DNA of 64,000 nt from Bacillota bacterium (GTDB taxonomy: Bacteria; Bacillota_A; Clostridia; Tissierellales; Peptoniphilaceae): the NCBI GenBank assembly GCA_023443045.1, contig JAEZWK010000022.1, positions 1 to 64,000 on the forward strand, in the 5' to 3' direction. Positions 29,873 through 38,762 of the stretch are shown here, in pieces (position 1 is the first letter of the stretch; each line of letters starts with the position of its first letter). The translations under genes were made by a program, and so were the position numbers. The notes under the pieces were generated by a model. The model saw only the letters and a program-made list of their open reading frames with translations, ran no database searches and was not told the origin of the DNA.

Positions 29873-32800
29873 TTTTTTAAAATAATCAACTCCGGCTTTA
29901 AAAATATTTTGATATTTAATATTTGGATGGTTTTTATATAAGTTATCTCCTACTCTTTCAGAATGACCCATTTTACCAAATATTTTTCCACTAGGATCCA
30001 ATATACTTTCTACTGAGTGATAACTGCCATTTGGATTAACTAAATATTTAAAAGCAATTTGATCATTTTGTTTTAATTCATCATATAAAGTTTCGTTAAT
30101 AACAAATCTACCCTCCCCATGAGAAATAGGAACATTATAAACAGTACCTTTATCAATATATTTTAACCATGGAGAATTATTAGTTAGAACTTTTGTAGGA
30201 ATTATTTTAGCTATATGTTTATTACAACTATTAAAAGTAAGAGTCGGATCATCATCACTTAAATCTTTTATCTTTCCATAAGGTAATAAACCAGTTTTTA
30301 TTAATGCTTGAAAACCGTTACATATACCCAATATAAGTCCATCATTTCCCTCTTCACTTAACATATATTCAATAGACTCACGAATTTTTTTGTGTCTAAT
30401 TATAGTAGCAATAAATTTAGCAGAACCATCTGGTTCGTCAGACATTGAAAATCCACCTGGAATAAATAAAATTTGTGCAGATTTTATAGCATTAGCAAAA
30501 TCATCAATAGATTTTTCTAATAAAGTAGAATCAATATTTTTAATTAAAACTTCCTCAACTATTGCACCTTCGTTTTCAAAAGCTCTTCTCGAATCATATT
30601 CTGAATTTGTACCTTCAAATACTGGTATTACTACTTTTACTTTGTCCACACACCTTGAAGATTTTTTCTTCCTAGTAGAAATATTATTATATTTAACTTC
30701 TGATTGACCATAATTCATACTAGGGCCATATACTTCATTCAAAGCATTAGCAAAAATATTCATTTGATTGATGTAATCAATTTCTTTACCATTTATCTTT
30801 GTTGATGACGTGCCGCTATATCCTATAAAATTAACCCCATCAAAATCTTCTTTATACTCAACTATTACTCTAACTTTTCTATATTCTTTTAAAATATTCT
30901 CATCACAATTTATATCAAAATTAACACAATTTCCAAAACTCATTTTAAATAGAGCAGTTAAAACGGAATCATTTTCAGTTACATATTGGGAAATAATATT
31001 CTTGTTAGATATATTTTTATCTATAATTTGAATAATTTCAAGAGCTGTATCTATATCTAAAAGTCCATTGTCATTTAATGGAAATTCTAAATATCCCAAT
31101 TTATGATTTCCTTTTAATTCCGTTGTAATAACTCTTTCAATATCAGAATATCCCACAGCAAATGATATTAATGTTGGCGGAACATTAATATTTTCAAATG
31201 TCCCACTCATCGAATCTTTACCTCCAATTGGCGGTATAGAAAATTCCATACAAGCTTCCAATGCTCCTAATAACGCTACAAATGGTAATTGCCAATTTTT
31301 TGGATCATTTCCTAGTTTTTGAAAATACTCTTGGAAAGAAAGTCTAATGACATTTAAAGGACAACCCGATGATACTAATTTTAAAATAGAAAATACCACC
31401 GCTCTATATGAACCTATATATGGATCTTCCTCCGATAAATATGGTTCAAAACCATAAGACATATATGATACAGTTTTTGTATTATCAGTAAACGAAGGTA
31501 GTTTACAAATCATAGCATTTATCGGTGTTAATTCGTTACTTCCACCAAGTGGCATAGTTACTGTAGAACGTCCTACTGAAAAGTCAAAATTTTCTAATAA
31601 CGCTTTTCTAGAACCATGTTTTAAACTCGATAATTCTTCAGTGACATACTCATCTATTTCTCTATTATCAATCTCATGATAACTTATTTTTTTACTTTCC
31701 ACGAAAACACTTTGGTATCTTTCAGCTCCTGTTGAATCCATAAATTCACGTGATAAATCAGATACTATTTTTCCATTGTAAAACATTCTTACTCTATTTG
31801 TATCTGTTACTTCACTTACAATTGTTGCATTTAAATTTTCTTCTTTGGCTAGTTCCATAAATTTTTCTATATCATCTTTATCTATAACAACTGCCATTCT
31901 TTCTTGAGATTCAGAAATAGCAATTTCTCTTGCCGTTAATCCTTCGTATTTTAATGGAACTCTATCTAAATATATATCTAAACTTTCAGCTAATTCTCCT
32001 ATAGCAACACTTACACCACCAGCTCCAAAATCATTACATTTCTTAATCAGAATTGAAGCTTCTGGATTTCTAAATAATCTTTGTATTTTTCTTTCGGTTG
32101 GTGCATGTCCTTTTTGAACTTCTGCACTAGCTTCAGAAACTGAATTAATATTATGAGATTTTGATGAACCAGTTGCTCCACCAACACCATCTCTACCAGT
32201 CTTACCACCAAGTAAAACTATTACATCTCCTTTTTTGGGCTTTTCTTTTTTTACATTTTTCTTTAACTGTGCACCTAAAACTGCGCCTACTTCCATTCTT
32301 TTTGCCTTATATCCAGGATGAAATAGTTCTTCTACATAACCTGTAGCAAGTCCAATTTGATTTCCATATGATGAATATCCCTTTAATGCATCTCTAATAA
32401 TCTTTTTTTGCGAAAGTTTACCATCTATTTGGTAATCATTTATAGGATCAGATGCTCCTGTAATTCTCATCGCTTGATATACATATGCTCTTCCTGAAAG
32501 TGGATCCCTAATCGCTCCGCCCAGACATGTTTGTGCCCCTCCAAAAGGCTCGATTTCTGTTGGGTGATTATGAGTTTCATTTTTAAATAATAATAAAACA
32601 TCTTCATTTTTTCCATCAATATGAGCTTTAATATCTAAAGTACATGCATTTATTTCATCGCTAAATTCCACATCATTTAGCAAGCCATTTTTTTTCATCC
32701 ACTTTGAATAAATTGTACCTATATCCATAAGCGATACTGATTTTTTCAATTCTAATTGTTGTCTTAAATTTAGATATTTTTCATAAGTATTCTTTAAAGC

Positions 32801-34798
32801 TTCATCTCTTGGAGTTTTAACATCTTCAAATTTAATATCATTTAAAATAGTATTAAAAGTTGTGTGTCTACAATGATCTGACCAATATGTGTCTATTTGT
32901 GATAATTCGACTTCCGTAGGATTTCTTTTTTCTGATTTAAAATATTCTTTGACAAATTTCAAATCATCTAAACTCATTGCTAATTTATTTTCTTCATAAA
33001 ATTTATATAATCCATCATCGTCAAGATCTATAAAGCCATCATAAATCAAAACATTATCATTTTTTATACTTTTTTTTGCGATTGTAGATGGTATACCTAA
33101 AAATTTCCCTTCTTCTTGATCAACAGGATTTATTAAATATGATTTAATTTTTTGTAATTCATCTTTATTTATACTAGGTAAGCTAATAACTTCCTCTACC
33201 TTTATTTGTACATTTTTTTCAGGATATACTGAAAAAATAGTATCTTTTAAACCTTGTTCCCTGGCATCAAATTGGCCACTTTTATATGATATAACTAATG
33301 GATTTTCAATTTTATTCTGTATATCATAAACATCTTCAAACAAATATATTTGATCTACCGGAGGTTCCGATAAAATATTATCTCTTATACTTAAAATTTC
33401 GTCTTTATTTAAACCTTCTATGTCGTATCTCTTGTATAATTTTAATCCACTAACATCTATCCCCAATTCATCCTTTAATTTCGAATAAACACTTCTACTT
33501 AAAACATCAAATTCATCTTTTTTAGTAACATAGACTCTTGTTACAACAGGAGAGATATCATTTCTATATTGAGAATTTTCTAAGCTTATTTTTTTCATAT
33601 CATCATAAACTTTCTTTTTCATTTCATAAAAGTCATCACCTTTGATCACTAAACTGAGAACTCTACCACCTTTTGAAAAATATTTTCCTTCCTCTTCTCT
33701 AACACCAGCAAATATAACTTCTGAATTTGATAAATCTTGTAATCCAGATATTAATTTATTATCAACAACTTTTTCAGGATATCCTTCACTTGCTAATATT
33801 AGATTTATTGTCTTTTTATTTTCTATTTCAAGATTATATTCATTTAATTGTGAATCACTTGCTTTCAATAACAAATCTAAGAAATTAGACTTAATAAGTG
33901 GTAATATAGCTTGTGTTTCAGGATCGCCAAATCTAGCATTTATTTCTAAAACTTTTGGTCCATCATTGGTTATCATCAACCCTAAAAAAATTGCTCCTTT
34001 ATACAAAATATTATTCTTGTTCAATTCATCTATTAGCGGAACAATTATATCTTCATCTATATTTTTTAAATAGTAATCTGCCTCATAATCAGGTGAATAT
34101 GTTCCCATACCGCCTGTATTTGGACCTTGCCCAGCATCAAAAATTGTTTTATGATCTCTAGCTGTTGGTAATTTTTTGTAATTTTTTCCATCTGTGATAA
34201 AAATAAGACTTGTTTCAAATCCTATTAAAAACTCCTCGACTAATAAAGATTGCTCTCCGAAGATTTTATTTTCTAAAACATTTTTTATAGAATATTCTAT
34301 CTCTCTCTCCGTACTTGCTATGATAACTCCCTTACCAGAAGCTAATCCATCGGCTTTTAGAACAACTTTTTTTGCAGAATTTTTTTCTAATAAACCTTTA
34401 GCATAATCTATAGCTAGTTTAGGATCGGTAAATGTTTTATACTCTGCTGTTGGAATTTTTGCATCTAACAAAATTTTCTTTGTAAAATCCTTCGATGCTT
34501 CTAATTTGGCGCCTTGTTTATTAGGTCCAAATATTTTTAGATTTGCCCTTTCAAAAGCATCAACTATTCCATCTACCAATGGTAACTCTGGTCCCACAAT
34601 AGTAAAAGATATTTTTTCATCTTGTACAAATTTAATAAGATTAGCAGTATCAGTTTGGGAAATACCAGTATTGATTCCAATCGACTTTGTAGCACCATTT
34701 CCTTCGGCAAAATAAATTATAGTTTCAGGATTCTGCTCCATTATTTTTTTTGCAATTGCAAACTCTCTTCCCCCATTACCAACAATAAGAATTTTCAT
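29870..34798 (-). CDS. PurD-PurL(PurQ) fusion: GAR synthetase joined to FGAM synthase
   Basis: 1642 aa single frame. Residues about 1-416 are a complete PurD: LIVGNGGREFAIA, ATP-grasp VVLKADGLASGKGVI, EINARFGDPETQ, ending in GGRVLSLV and QYRNDI. PurL starts almost directly (TRVYVTKKDEFDVLSR, about 420): linker, DTYWSDHCRHTTFN (637-650), KNETHNHPTEIEPFGGAQ, GGKTGRDGVGGATGSS. A class I glutaminase domain (about 1387-1642) has LFIPGGFSMSDEPDG, ILGICNGFQAL (Cys1493) and HGEGRFV. All three active sites look intact, so one polypeptide should carry purine-synthesis steps 2 and 4. No other pur gene is in the window. AAAAGGAG precedes the ATG, 12 bases after trpS. Confidence 0.93.
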   Translation of the reverse strand: MKILIVGNGGREFAIAKKIMEQNPETIIYFAEGNGATKSIGINTGISQTDTANLIKFVQDEKISFTIVGPELPLVDGIVDAFERANLKIFGPNKQGAKLEASKDFTKKILLDAKIPTAEYKTFTDPKLAIDYAKGLLEKNSAKKVVLKADGLASGKGVIIASTEREIEYSIKNVLENKIFGEQSLLVEEFLIGFETSLIFITDGKNYKKLPTARDHKTIFDAGQGPNTGGMGTYSPDYEADYYLKNIDEDIIVPLIDELNKNNILYKGAIFLGLMITNDGPKVLEINARFGDPETQAILPLIKSNFLDLLLKASDSQLNEYNLEIENKKTINLILASEGYPEKVVDNKLISGLQDLSNSEVIFAGVREEEGKYFSKGGRVLSLVIKGDDFYEMKKKVYDDMKKISLENSQYRNDISPVVTRVYVTKKDEFDVLSRSVYSKLKDELGIDVSGLKLYKRYDIEGLNKDEILSIRDNILSEPPVDQIYLFEDVYDIQNKIENPLVISYKSGQFDAREQGLKDTIFSVYPEKNVQIKVEEVISLPSINKDELQKIKSYLINPVDQEEGKFLGIPSTIAKKSIKNDNVLIYDGFIDLDDDGLYKFYEENKLAMSLDDLKFVKEYFKSEKRNPTEVELSQIDTYWSDHCRHTTFNTILNDIKFEDVKTPRDEALKNTYEKYLNLRQQLELKKSVSLMDIGTIYSKWMKKNGLLNDVEFSDEINACTLDIKAHIDGKNEDVLLLFKNETHNHPTEIEPFGGAQTCLGGAIRDPLSGRAYVYQAMRITGASDPINDYQIDGKLSQKKIIRDALKGYSSYGNQIGLATGYVEELFHPGYKAKRMEVGAVLGAQLKKNVKKEKPKKGDVIVLLGGKTGRDGVGGATGSSKSHNINSVSEASAEVQKGHAPTERKIQRLFRNPEASILIKKCNDFGAGGVSVAIGELAESLDIYLDRVPLKYEGLTAREIAISESQERMAVVIDKDDIEKFMELAKEENLNATIVSEVTDTNRVRMFYNGKIVSDLSREFMDSTGAERYQSVFVESKKISYHEIDNREIDEYVTEELSSLKHGSRKALLENFDFSVGRSTVTMPLGGSNELTPINAMICKLPSFTDNTKTVSYMSYGFEPYLSEEDPYIGSYRAVVFSILKLVSSGCPLNVIRLSFQEYFQKLGNDPKNWQLPFVALLGALEACMEFSIPPIGGKDSMSGTFENINVPPTLISFAVGYSDIERVITTELKGNHKLGYLEFPLNDNGLLDIDTALEIIQIIDKNISNKNIISQYVTENDSVLTALFKMSFGNCVNFDINCDENILKEYRKVRVIVEYKEDFDGVNFIGYSGTSSTKINGKEIDYINQMNIFANALNEVYGPSMNYGQSEVKYNNISTRKKKSSRCVDKVKVVIPVFEGTNSEYDSRRAFENEGAIVEEVLIKNIDSTLLEKSIDDFANAIKSAQILFIPGGFSMSDEPDGSAKFIATIIRHKKIRESIEYMLSEEGNDGLILGICNGFQALIKTGLLPYGKIKDLSDDDPTLTFNSCNKHIAKIIPTKVLTNNSPWLKYIDKGTVYNVPISHGEGRFVINETLYDELKQNDQIAFKYLVNPNGSYHSVESILDPSGKIFGKMGHSERVGDNLYKNHPNIKYQNIFKAGVDYFKK

Positions 34799-34810
34799 TT
34801 TTTTCTCCTT

Positions 34811-35791
34811 TTATAGAAATCCAATACAATCTTCAACTTTTTTCAAAGTCTTTTCCGCTCTTGTCTGTGCTTTTTCTCTTCCCTTTTCTAAAATTTCCAA
34901 AATATATTCTTGATTTTGCATATAATATGAATACTTATCTCTAATAGGTTTCAAGGTTTCATCTATAGCTTCTATTAATTCTGATTTTAAAATGCCATAT
35001 CCTTTATCTGAAAAATAATCTACAATTTCTTCAATATTTTTATTAGTTATTAAACTATATATATTAAGCAAATTTTTTATACCTGGCTGGTCATCAGAAT
35101 AATTAATTTTTCCTACTGAGTCAGTAACAGCTCTTTTTATTTTTTTCTCTATTGCTTTTTTATCATCTAATAATAAGATTGATGCAAATTCATTTGTATC
35201 TGACTTACTCATTTTTTTTGTAGGGTCTTGCAATGATTTAATTTTTGCTCCTGTTTTACCGATTAAAGGTTCTGGAAGAACAAAAACTTCTTCATATTTT
35301 GAGTTAAATTTTTGAGCTAAATCTCTAGTTACCTCTACATGTTGCTTTTGATCCTCTCCTACTGGCACTAGATGTGTTTGATACAAAAGAATATCTGCTG
35401 CCATTAGAATAGGATAACAATATAATGCTGCATTTGCATTTTCAACATTTCCTTTTATTTTAGACTTAAATTGATGCATTCTATTTAATTGTCCCAAACT
35501 AGTTAAAGAGCTTAAAAGCCAATGCATTTTTGTATGCTCTGAAACTGAACTTTGTAAATAAATAATACATTTTTCTGGATCAAGCCCCAGCGCAAGATAA
35601 ATTGCTGCTAATTTAATAGATCTTTCTCTTAAATCTTTAGGATTTTGGAAAACAGTTATAGCATGTAAATCAGCTATACAAAATAAACAATCATAATCAT
35701 CTGTATATTCTTTCCAATTTTTTAATGTGCCAAAATAATTTCCTATAGTAAAATCTCCACTTGGTTGAATAGCACTATATATAGTTTTCAT
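34811..35791 (-). CDS. trpS: Tryptophanyl-tRNA synthetase
   Basis: 326 aa class I synthetase. The HIGH-like motif appears in SAIQPSGDFTIGNYFG and the KMSKS motif in DPTKKMSKSDTNEFA. The substrate region includes LLYQTHLVPVGEDQKQHVE. The ATG at 35791 is preceded by AGAGGAGGAAAA; an ATG 21 bases upstream is rejected. No T-box leader is present, since the gene follows the metallopeptidase stop by only 10 bases. Confidence 0.96.
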   Translation of the reverse strand: MKTIYSAIQPSGDFTIGNYFGTLKNWKEYTDDYDCLFCIADLHAITVFQNPKDLRERSIKLAAIYLALGLDPEKCIIYLQSSVSEHTKMHWLLSSLTSLGQLNRMHQFKSKIKGNVENANAALYCYPILMAADILLYQTHLVPVGEDQKQHVEVTRDLAQKFNSKYEEVFVLPEPLIGKTGAKIKSLQDPTKKMSKSDTNEFASILLLDDKKAIEKKIKRAVTDSVGKINYSDDQPGIKNLLNIYSLITNKNIEEIVDYFSDKGYGILKSELIEAIDETLKPIRDKYSYYMQNQEYILEILEKGREKAQTRAEKTLKKVEDCIGFL

Positions 35792-35801
35792 TTTTCCTCC
35801 T

Positions 35802-36662
35802 CTATAATTCATCTATATCATACTTAAATGTATCAAAATCACTTAAATCTCCAGCGTTGTATCCTTTTAGAAACCATCTGACTCTCATATCGGCAGATCC
35901 ATGAGTAAATGAATCTGGAACAACAGTTCCTTGATATCTCTTCTGCAAAATATCATCACCAACGGCAGATGCAGCATTTATGGCTTCCTCTATATCATCT
36001 TCATCTAAATATCCTAAAGACTCAACATGTTTTGCGAAAACACCTGCTAGATAATCTGCTTGTAATTCAATTTTTACAGAAATCTCATTAGCATCTTTTT
36101 CAGATAACCGCGCCATCAATTGATGTTTTTCGTCAAGTATTCCTAATAAATTTTGAACATGATGCCCCACTTCATGAGCTAAAACATAACTAATCGCAAA
36201 ATCTCCAGATGCACCAAGTTCATATGCAAGTTTATCAAAAAAAGATAAATCCATATATACTTTTTTATCTCTAGGACAATAAAACGGGCCCATTTGTTGA
36301 CCTGCAAATCCACATCCACTATTTATTGCTCCATTAAATATAATCAATTTAGGTTCGCTATACTCTAGATTATAAGCATTAAATATGCTATGCCAAACAT
36401 CTTCTGTATCTTTCAAAACAACACTTAAAAAATCAATTTTCTCATCTTCACTATGTGATGAAACATACGAATTGTTTTCCAAAACTTGAGAATCAAGTAT
36501 ATTGAAATTGCTAAATCTATTGATCAAAACTATCAATAATAAAATTATTAATGAAATTCCTCCGCCAGATTTTGGTGTAATTCTAATTCCTCCTCCACCA
36601 CCACTGCCGAAGGATCTTCTATCTTCAATATTTGAACTTCCTTGTCTACCTCTCCACTTCAT
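35802..36662 (-). CDS. Membrane-anchored neutral zinc metallopeptidase (YpfJ family)
   Basis: 286 aa. Gly- and Arg-rich N-terminus (GGGGGIRITPKSGGG), one membrane helix (about 36-52), then an extracytoplasmic domain with the family's GCGFAGQQMGPFYCPRDKKV and the zincin motif YVLAHEVGHHVQN; the third ligand region is ELQADYLAGVFA. Architecture and length match the YpfJ (DUF541-unrelated, zinc metallopeptidase) family of unknown substrate. The ATG at 36662 is favoured over 36674 because GGGGTG precedes it. Confidence 0.88.
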   Translation of the reverse strand: MKWRGRQGSSNIEDRRSFGSGGGGGIRITPKSGGGISLIILLLIVLINRFSNFNILDSQVLENNSYVSSHSEDEKIDFLSVVLKDTEDVWHSIFNAYNLEYSEPKLIIFNGAINSGCGFAGQQMGPFYCPRDKKVYMDLSFFDKLAYELGASGDFAISYVLAHEVGHHVQNLLGILDEKHQLMARLSEKDANEISVKIELQADYLAGVFAKHVESLGYLDEDDIEEAINAASAVGDDILQKRYQGTVVPDSFTHGSADMRVRWFLKGYNAGDLSDFDTFKYDIDEL

Positions 36663-36691
36663 AAAACACCCCATATGTAATTATTATTTTA

Positions 36692-36720
36692 ATTATATCA
36701 TTTTACCTTGATCCATTCAA
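36692..36720 (-). promoter_or_regulatory. Sigma-A promoter of metallopeptidase-trpS-purDL
   Basis: Minus strand TTGAAT (36715-36720), 17-base spacer, TATAAT (36692-36697) with TGA just upstream. Confidence 0.75.
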
Positions 36721-36737
36721 TTATTAAACTCTATAAA

Positions 36738-36763
36738 TAAAAAAACAGAATAATTATTCTGTC
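36738..36763 (-). terminator. Terminator of the phosphoesterase-nagB-CYTH operon
   Basis: Perfect 18-base palindrome ACAGAATAATTATTCTGT (36746-36763) followed on the minus strand by seven T. It contains the stop codon of the CYTH gene. The stem is AT-rich. Confidence 0.7.
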
Positions 36764-37278
36764 TTTTTGTGTTCGTCTATTAATTCTTTGAATGATTTAA
36801 GAGAAATTCTATTTTTAGGAATATTAAGTTTATCAAGAATATAATTCAATTTTTCTTCATTTTCAGCTTCTATCTCCATGTAAGGAAAAGGATAAATATT
36901 TTCATCCCACTTATCTATATCAAAAATGAATCCATCATATTCATATTTAATTCGATATTTTGAATGATTCACACATTGAATACCCAAGGAATCAAAGATT
37001 TTTAATATATTATCAAATCCTTTAAATTCTACAGTATATTCCTCATTTGTTCTAGAATTGTTTGATAAAATTCTTTTTTTTAGAGTTAATTCACAATCAT
37101 CATCAATCTTTCTTATTCTTACAAATTCATTATCCTTAACAAATTTTTTATCTGATGGTATCAATAAATAATTGGATTGATTTTCAGTTTTTACAAACTT
37201 TGCACCAATTTTTTCTACCATTTCTATATATTCTTCTACTGTATATCCTAAAATTTTAATTTCTATTTCTCTTTCCAT
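36754..37278 (-). CDS. CYTH-domain protein (class IV adenylate cyclase/triphosphatase fold)
   Basis: 174 aa. The diagnostic ExExK motif EIEIK is at residues 4-8, followed by paired charged strands (FVRIRKIDDDCELTLKKR) and EIEAENEEKL that line the CYTH tunnel. Such proteins hydrolyse triphosphate or bind polyphosphorylated substrates; a CyaB-like role is possible but not shown. It overlaps nagB by 16 bases. Confidence 0.85.
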   Translation of the reverse strand: MEREIEIKILGYTVEEYIEMVEKIGAKFVKTENQSNYLLIPSDKKFVKDNEFVRIRKIDDDCELTLKKRILSNNSRTNEEYTVEFKGFDNILKIFDSLGIQCVNHSKYRIKYEYDGFIFDIDKWDENIYPFPYMEIEAENEEKLNYILDKLNIPKNRISLKSFKELIDEHKKTE

Positions 37279-38018
37279 TTCGTGAAATTCTCCTTAATAC
37301 CAAGTTCTGTAGCAATTTCACCATCAATAAATAAAGTTACGTTAGAATGTAATTTTAAAAGTGTTACTGGGCAGCTGCAAGTAATGTCATCTGAAAATAA
37401 TAATCTTTTTACAGCGTCAGCTTTCTTTTTCCCATTAGCTAATACAAATATTTCTTTAGCTTCCATTATTTTTCCAACACCCATAGAAATTGCATGTGTA
37501 GGAACTTCATCTTTACTATTAAAAAATCTAGCGTTTGCTTCAATTGTTGAATCTGTCAATTTTACAATATTAGTTGAATATTTTAAATTTTCATCAGGCT
37601 CATTAAAAGCAATGTGCCCATTTTCTCCAATTCCCAATATTTGTAAATCTACAGGATTATTTTTTAGTATTTCATCATATTTATCGCATGCTTCTACATC
37701 ATTCTCAGATTTTGCAAATGGAACATAGGTGTTATTTTTATCAATGTCAATATGATTGAAAAAATTGTCATTCATAAATTCTCTATATGATTCTTTATGA
37801 CCCGTAGGTAATCCAATATATTCGTCCAAATTAACAGAAATTTTGTCTTTAAAACTAATTTTTCCATTTTCATATAACTTTGCAAGTTCTTTATACATGC
37901 CAACAGGTGTGGAACCTGTAGCCAATCCCATAACTTTTATATCATCTAGTTTGTTCTTAAATTCTTCAGCTGCTTTTTTGCTCATTTCTTCATAATTATT
38001 TGCAATAATAATTTTCAT
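37263..38018 (-). CDS. nagB: Glucosamine-6-phosphate deaminase
   Basis: 251 aa. Motifs LATGSTPVGMYKEL, VNLDEYIGLP, LGIGENGHIAFNEP and TCSCPVTLLKLHSN are all typical of NagB, which converts GlcN6P to F6P and ammonia. No nagA is nearby. It lies one base after the phosphoesterase gene. Confidence 0.95.
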   Translation of the reverse strand: MKIIIANNYEEMSKKAAEEFKNKLDDIKVMGLATGSTPVGMYKELAKLYENGKISFKDKISVNLDEYIGLPTGHKESYREFMNDNFFNHIDIDKNNTYVPFAKSENDVEACDKYDEILKNNPVDLQILGIGENGHIAFNEPDENLKYSTNIVKLTDSTIEANARFFNSKDEVPTHAISMGVGKIMEAKEIFVLANGKKKADAVKRLLFSDDITCSCPVTLLKLHSNVTLFIDGEIATELGIKENFTKWKEK

Positions 38019-38019
38019 A

Positions 38020-38703
38020 CTACCTCCTAATTAATACCGGGCAAAAATTAATATAATCAGCTGATGTGCATCTAACTTCTATCCCTTCTATAATTCCCTC
38101 AACAGCATTTATGTGACCCATTCCATGAAGATGACCATATAATATGGTATTTACATTATATTCTTTGAGTAAATAAAATATTTCATTGGGTTCTTTGTTG
38201 AGATCAAAAGGAGGATAATGCAACATGCAGATAATATCATTTTTGTTAATACATGAATCTAAACTCAATTTTATTCTTATTAATTCACGATCAAATATCT
38301 TCAAATCATCCTTTGTAAAATCTTTACAACTTTTATCCATCCACCCTCTAGATCCTACTATTGTGTGATTATCTATTTCTATCGAATCATTTTGTAAGAA
38401 ATGAATACTTTTTAAATTTAAATCATTCATTTTCCTTAAACTTGACCACCAAAAATCATGATTTCCTCTCGTTATGATTTTTTTTCCGGGTAGCGAATCA
38501 ATAAATCTTAAATCATCAATAGCTTCATTTAATTTTAATGCCCAAGAAACATCTCCGCAAATCAGGACAAAATCATCTTCTCTTATGCAATTTATCCAAT
38601 TGTTTGTTATTTTTTCTTTGTGATTAATCCATTTTTCACCAAAAATATCCATGGGCTTATTTTGATTTCCATCTAGGTGAGTGTCGGATAAGCTATATAT
38701 CAA
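38020..38703 (-). CDS. Calcineurin-like metallophosphoesterase
   Basis: 227 aa. Metal-binding motifs in order: SDTHLDG (DxH), LICGDVSWA (GDxxx), TRGNHDFWW (GNHD), MLHYPPF and YGHLHGMGH (GHxH). Substrate is unknown. The start is TTG at 38703 with GGAGGG six bases upstream; no ATG exists before the DxH motif. Confidence 0.88.
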   Translation of the reverse strand: MIYSLSDTHLDGNQNKPMDIFGEKWINHKEKITNNWINCIREDDFVLICGDVSWALKLNEAIDDLRFIDSLPGKKIITRGNHDFWWSSLRKMNDLNLKSIHFLQNDSIEIDNHTIVGSRGWMDKSCKDFTKDDLKIFDRELIRIKLSLDSCINKNDIICMLHYPPFDLNKEPNEIFYLLKEYNVNTILYGHLHGMGHINAVEGIIEGIEVRCTSADYINFCPVLIRR

Positions 38704-38723
38704 AGATATCCCTCCACAGAAAT

Positions 38724-38753
38724 ATTATATTAAAATTATCTTTTATTCAACAA
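38724..38753 (-). promoter_or_regulatory. Probable promoter of the phosphoesterase-nagB-CYTH operon
   Basis: Minus strand TTGTTG (38748-38753), 18-base spacer, TATAAT (38724-38729). An overlapping TTGAAT with a 15-base spacer is a poorer alternative. Confidence 0.55.
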
Positions 38754-38762
38754 AATATTTAT

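Noticed and set aside
33642..34073. 143-codon plus-strand ORF opposite the PurD domain
   Set aside because: Antisense shadow of an intact PurD coding region.
35802..35830. T-box or tryptophan-responsive leader for trpS
   Set aside because: Only 10 bases separate the metallopeptidase stop and the trpS start; there is no room for a leader.
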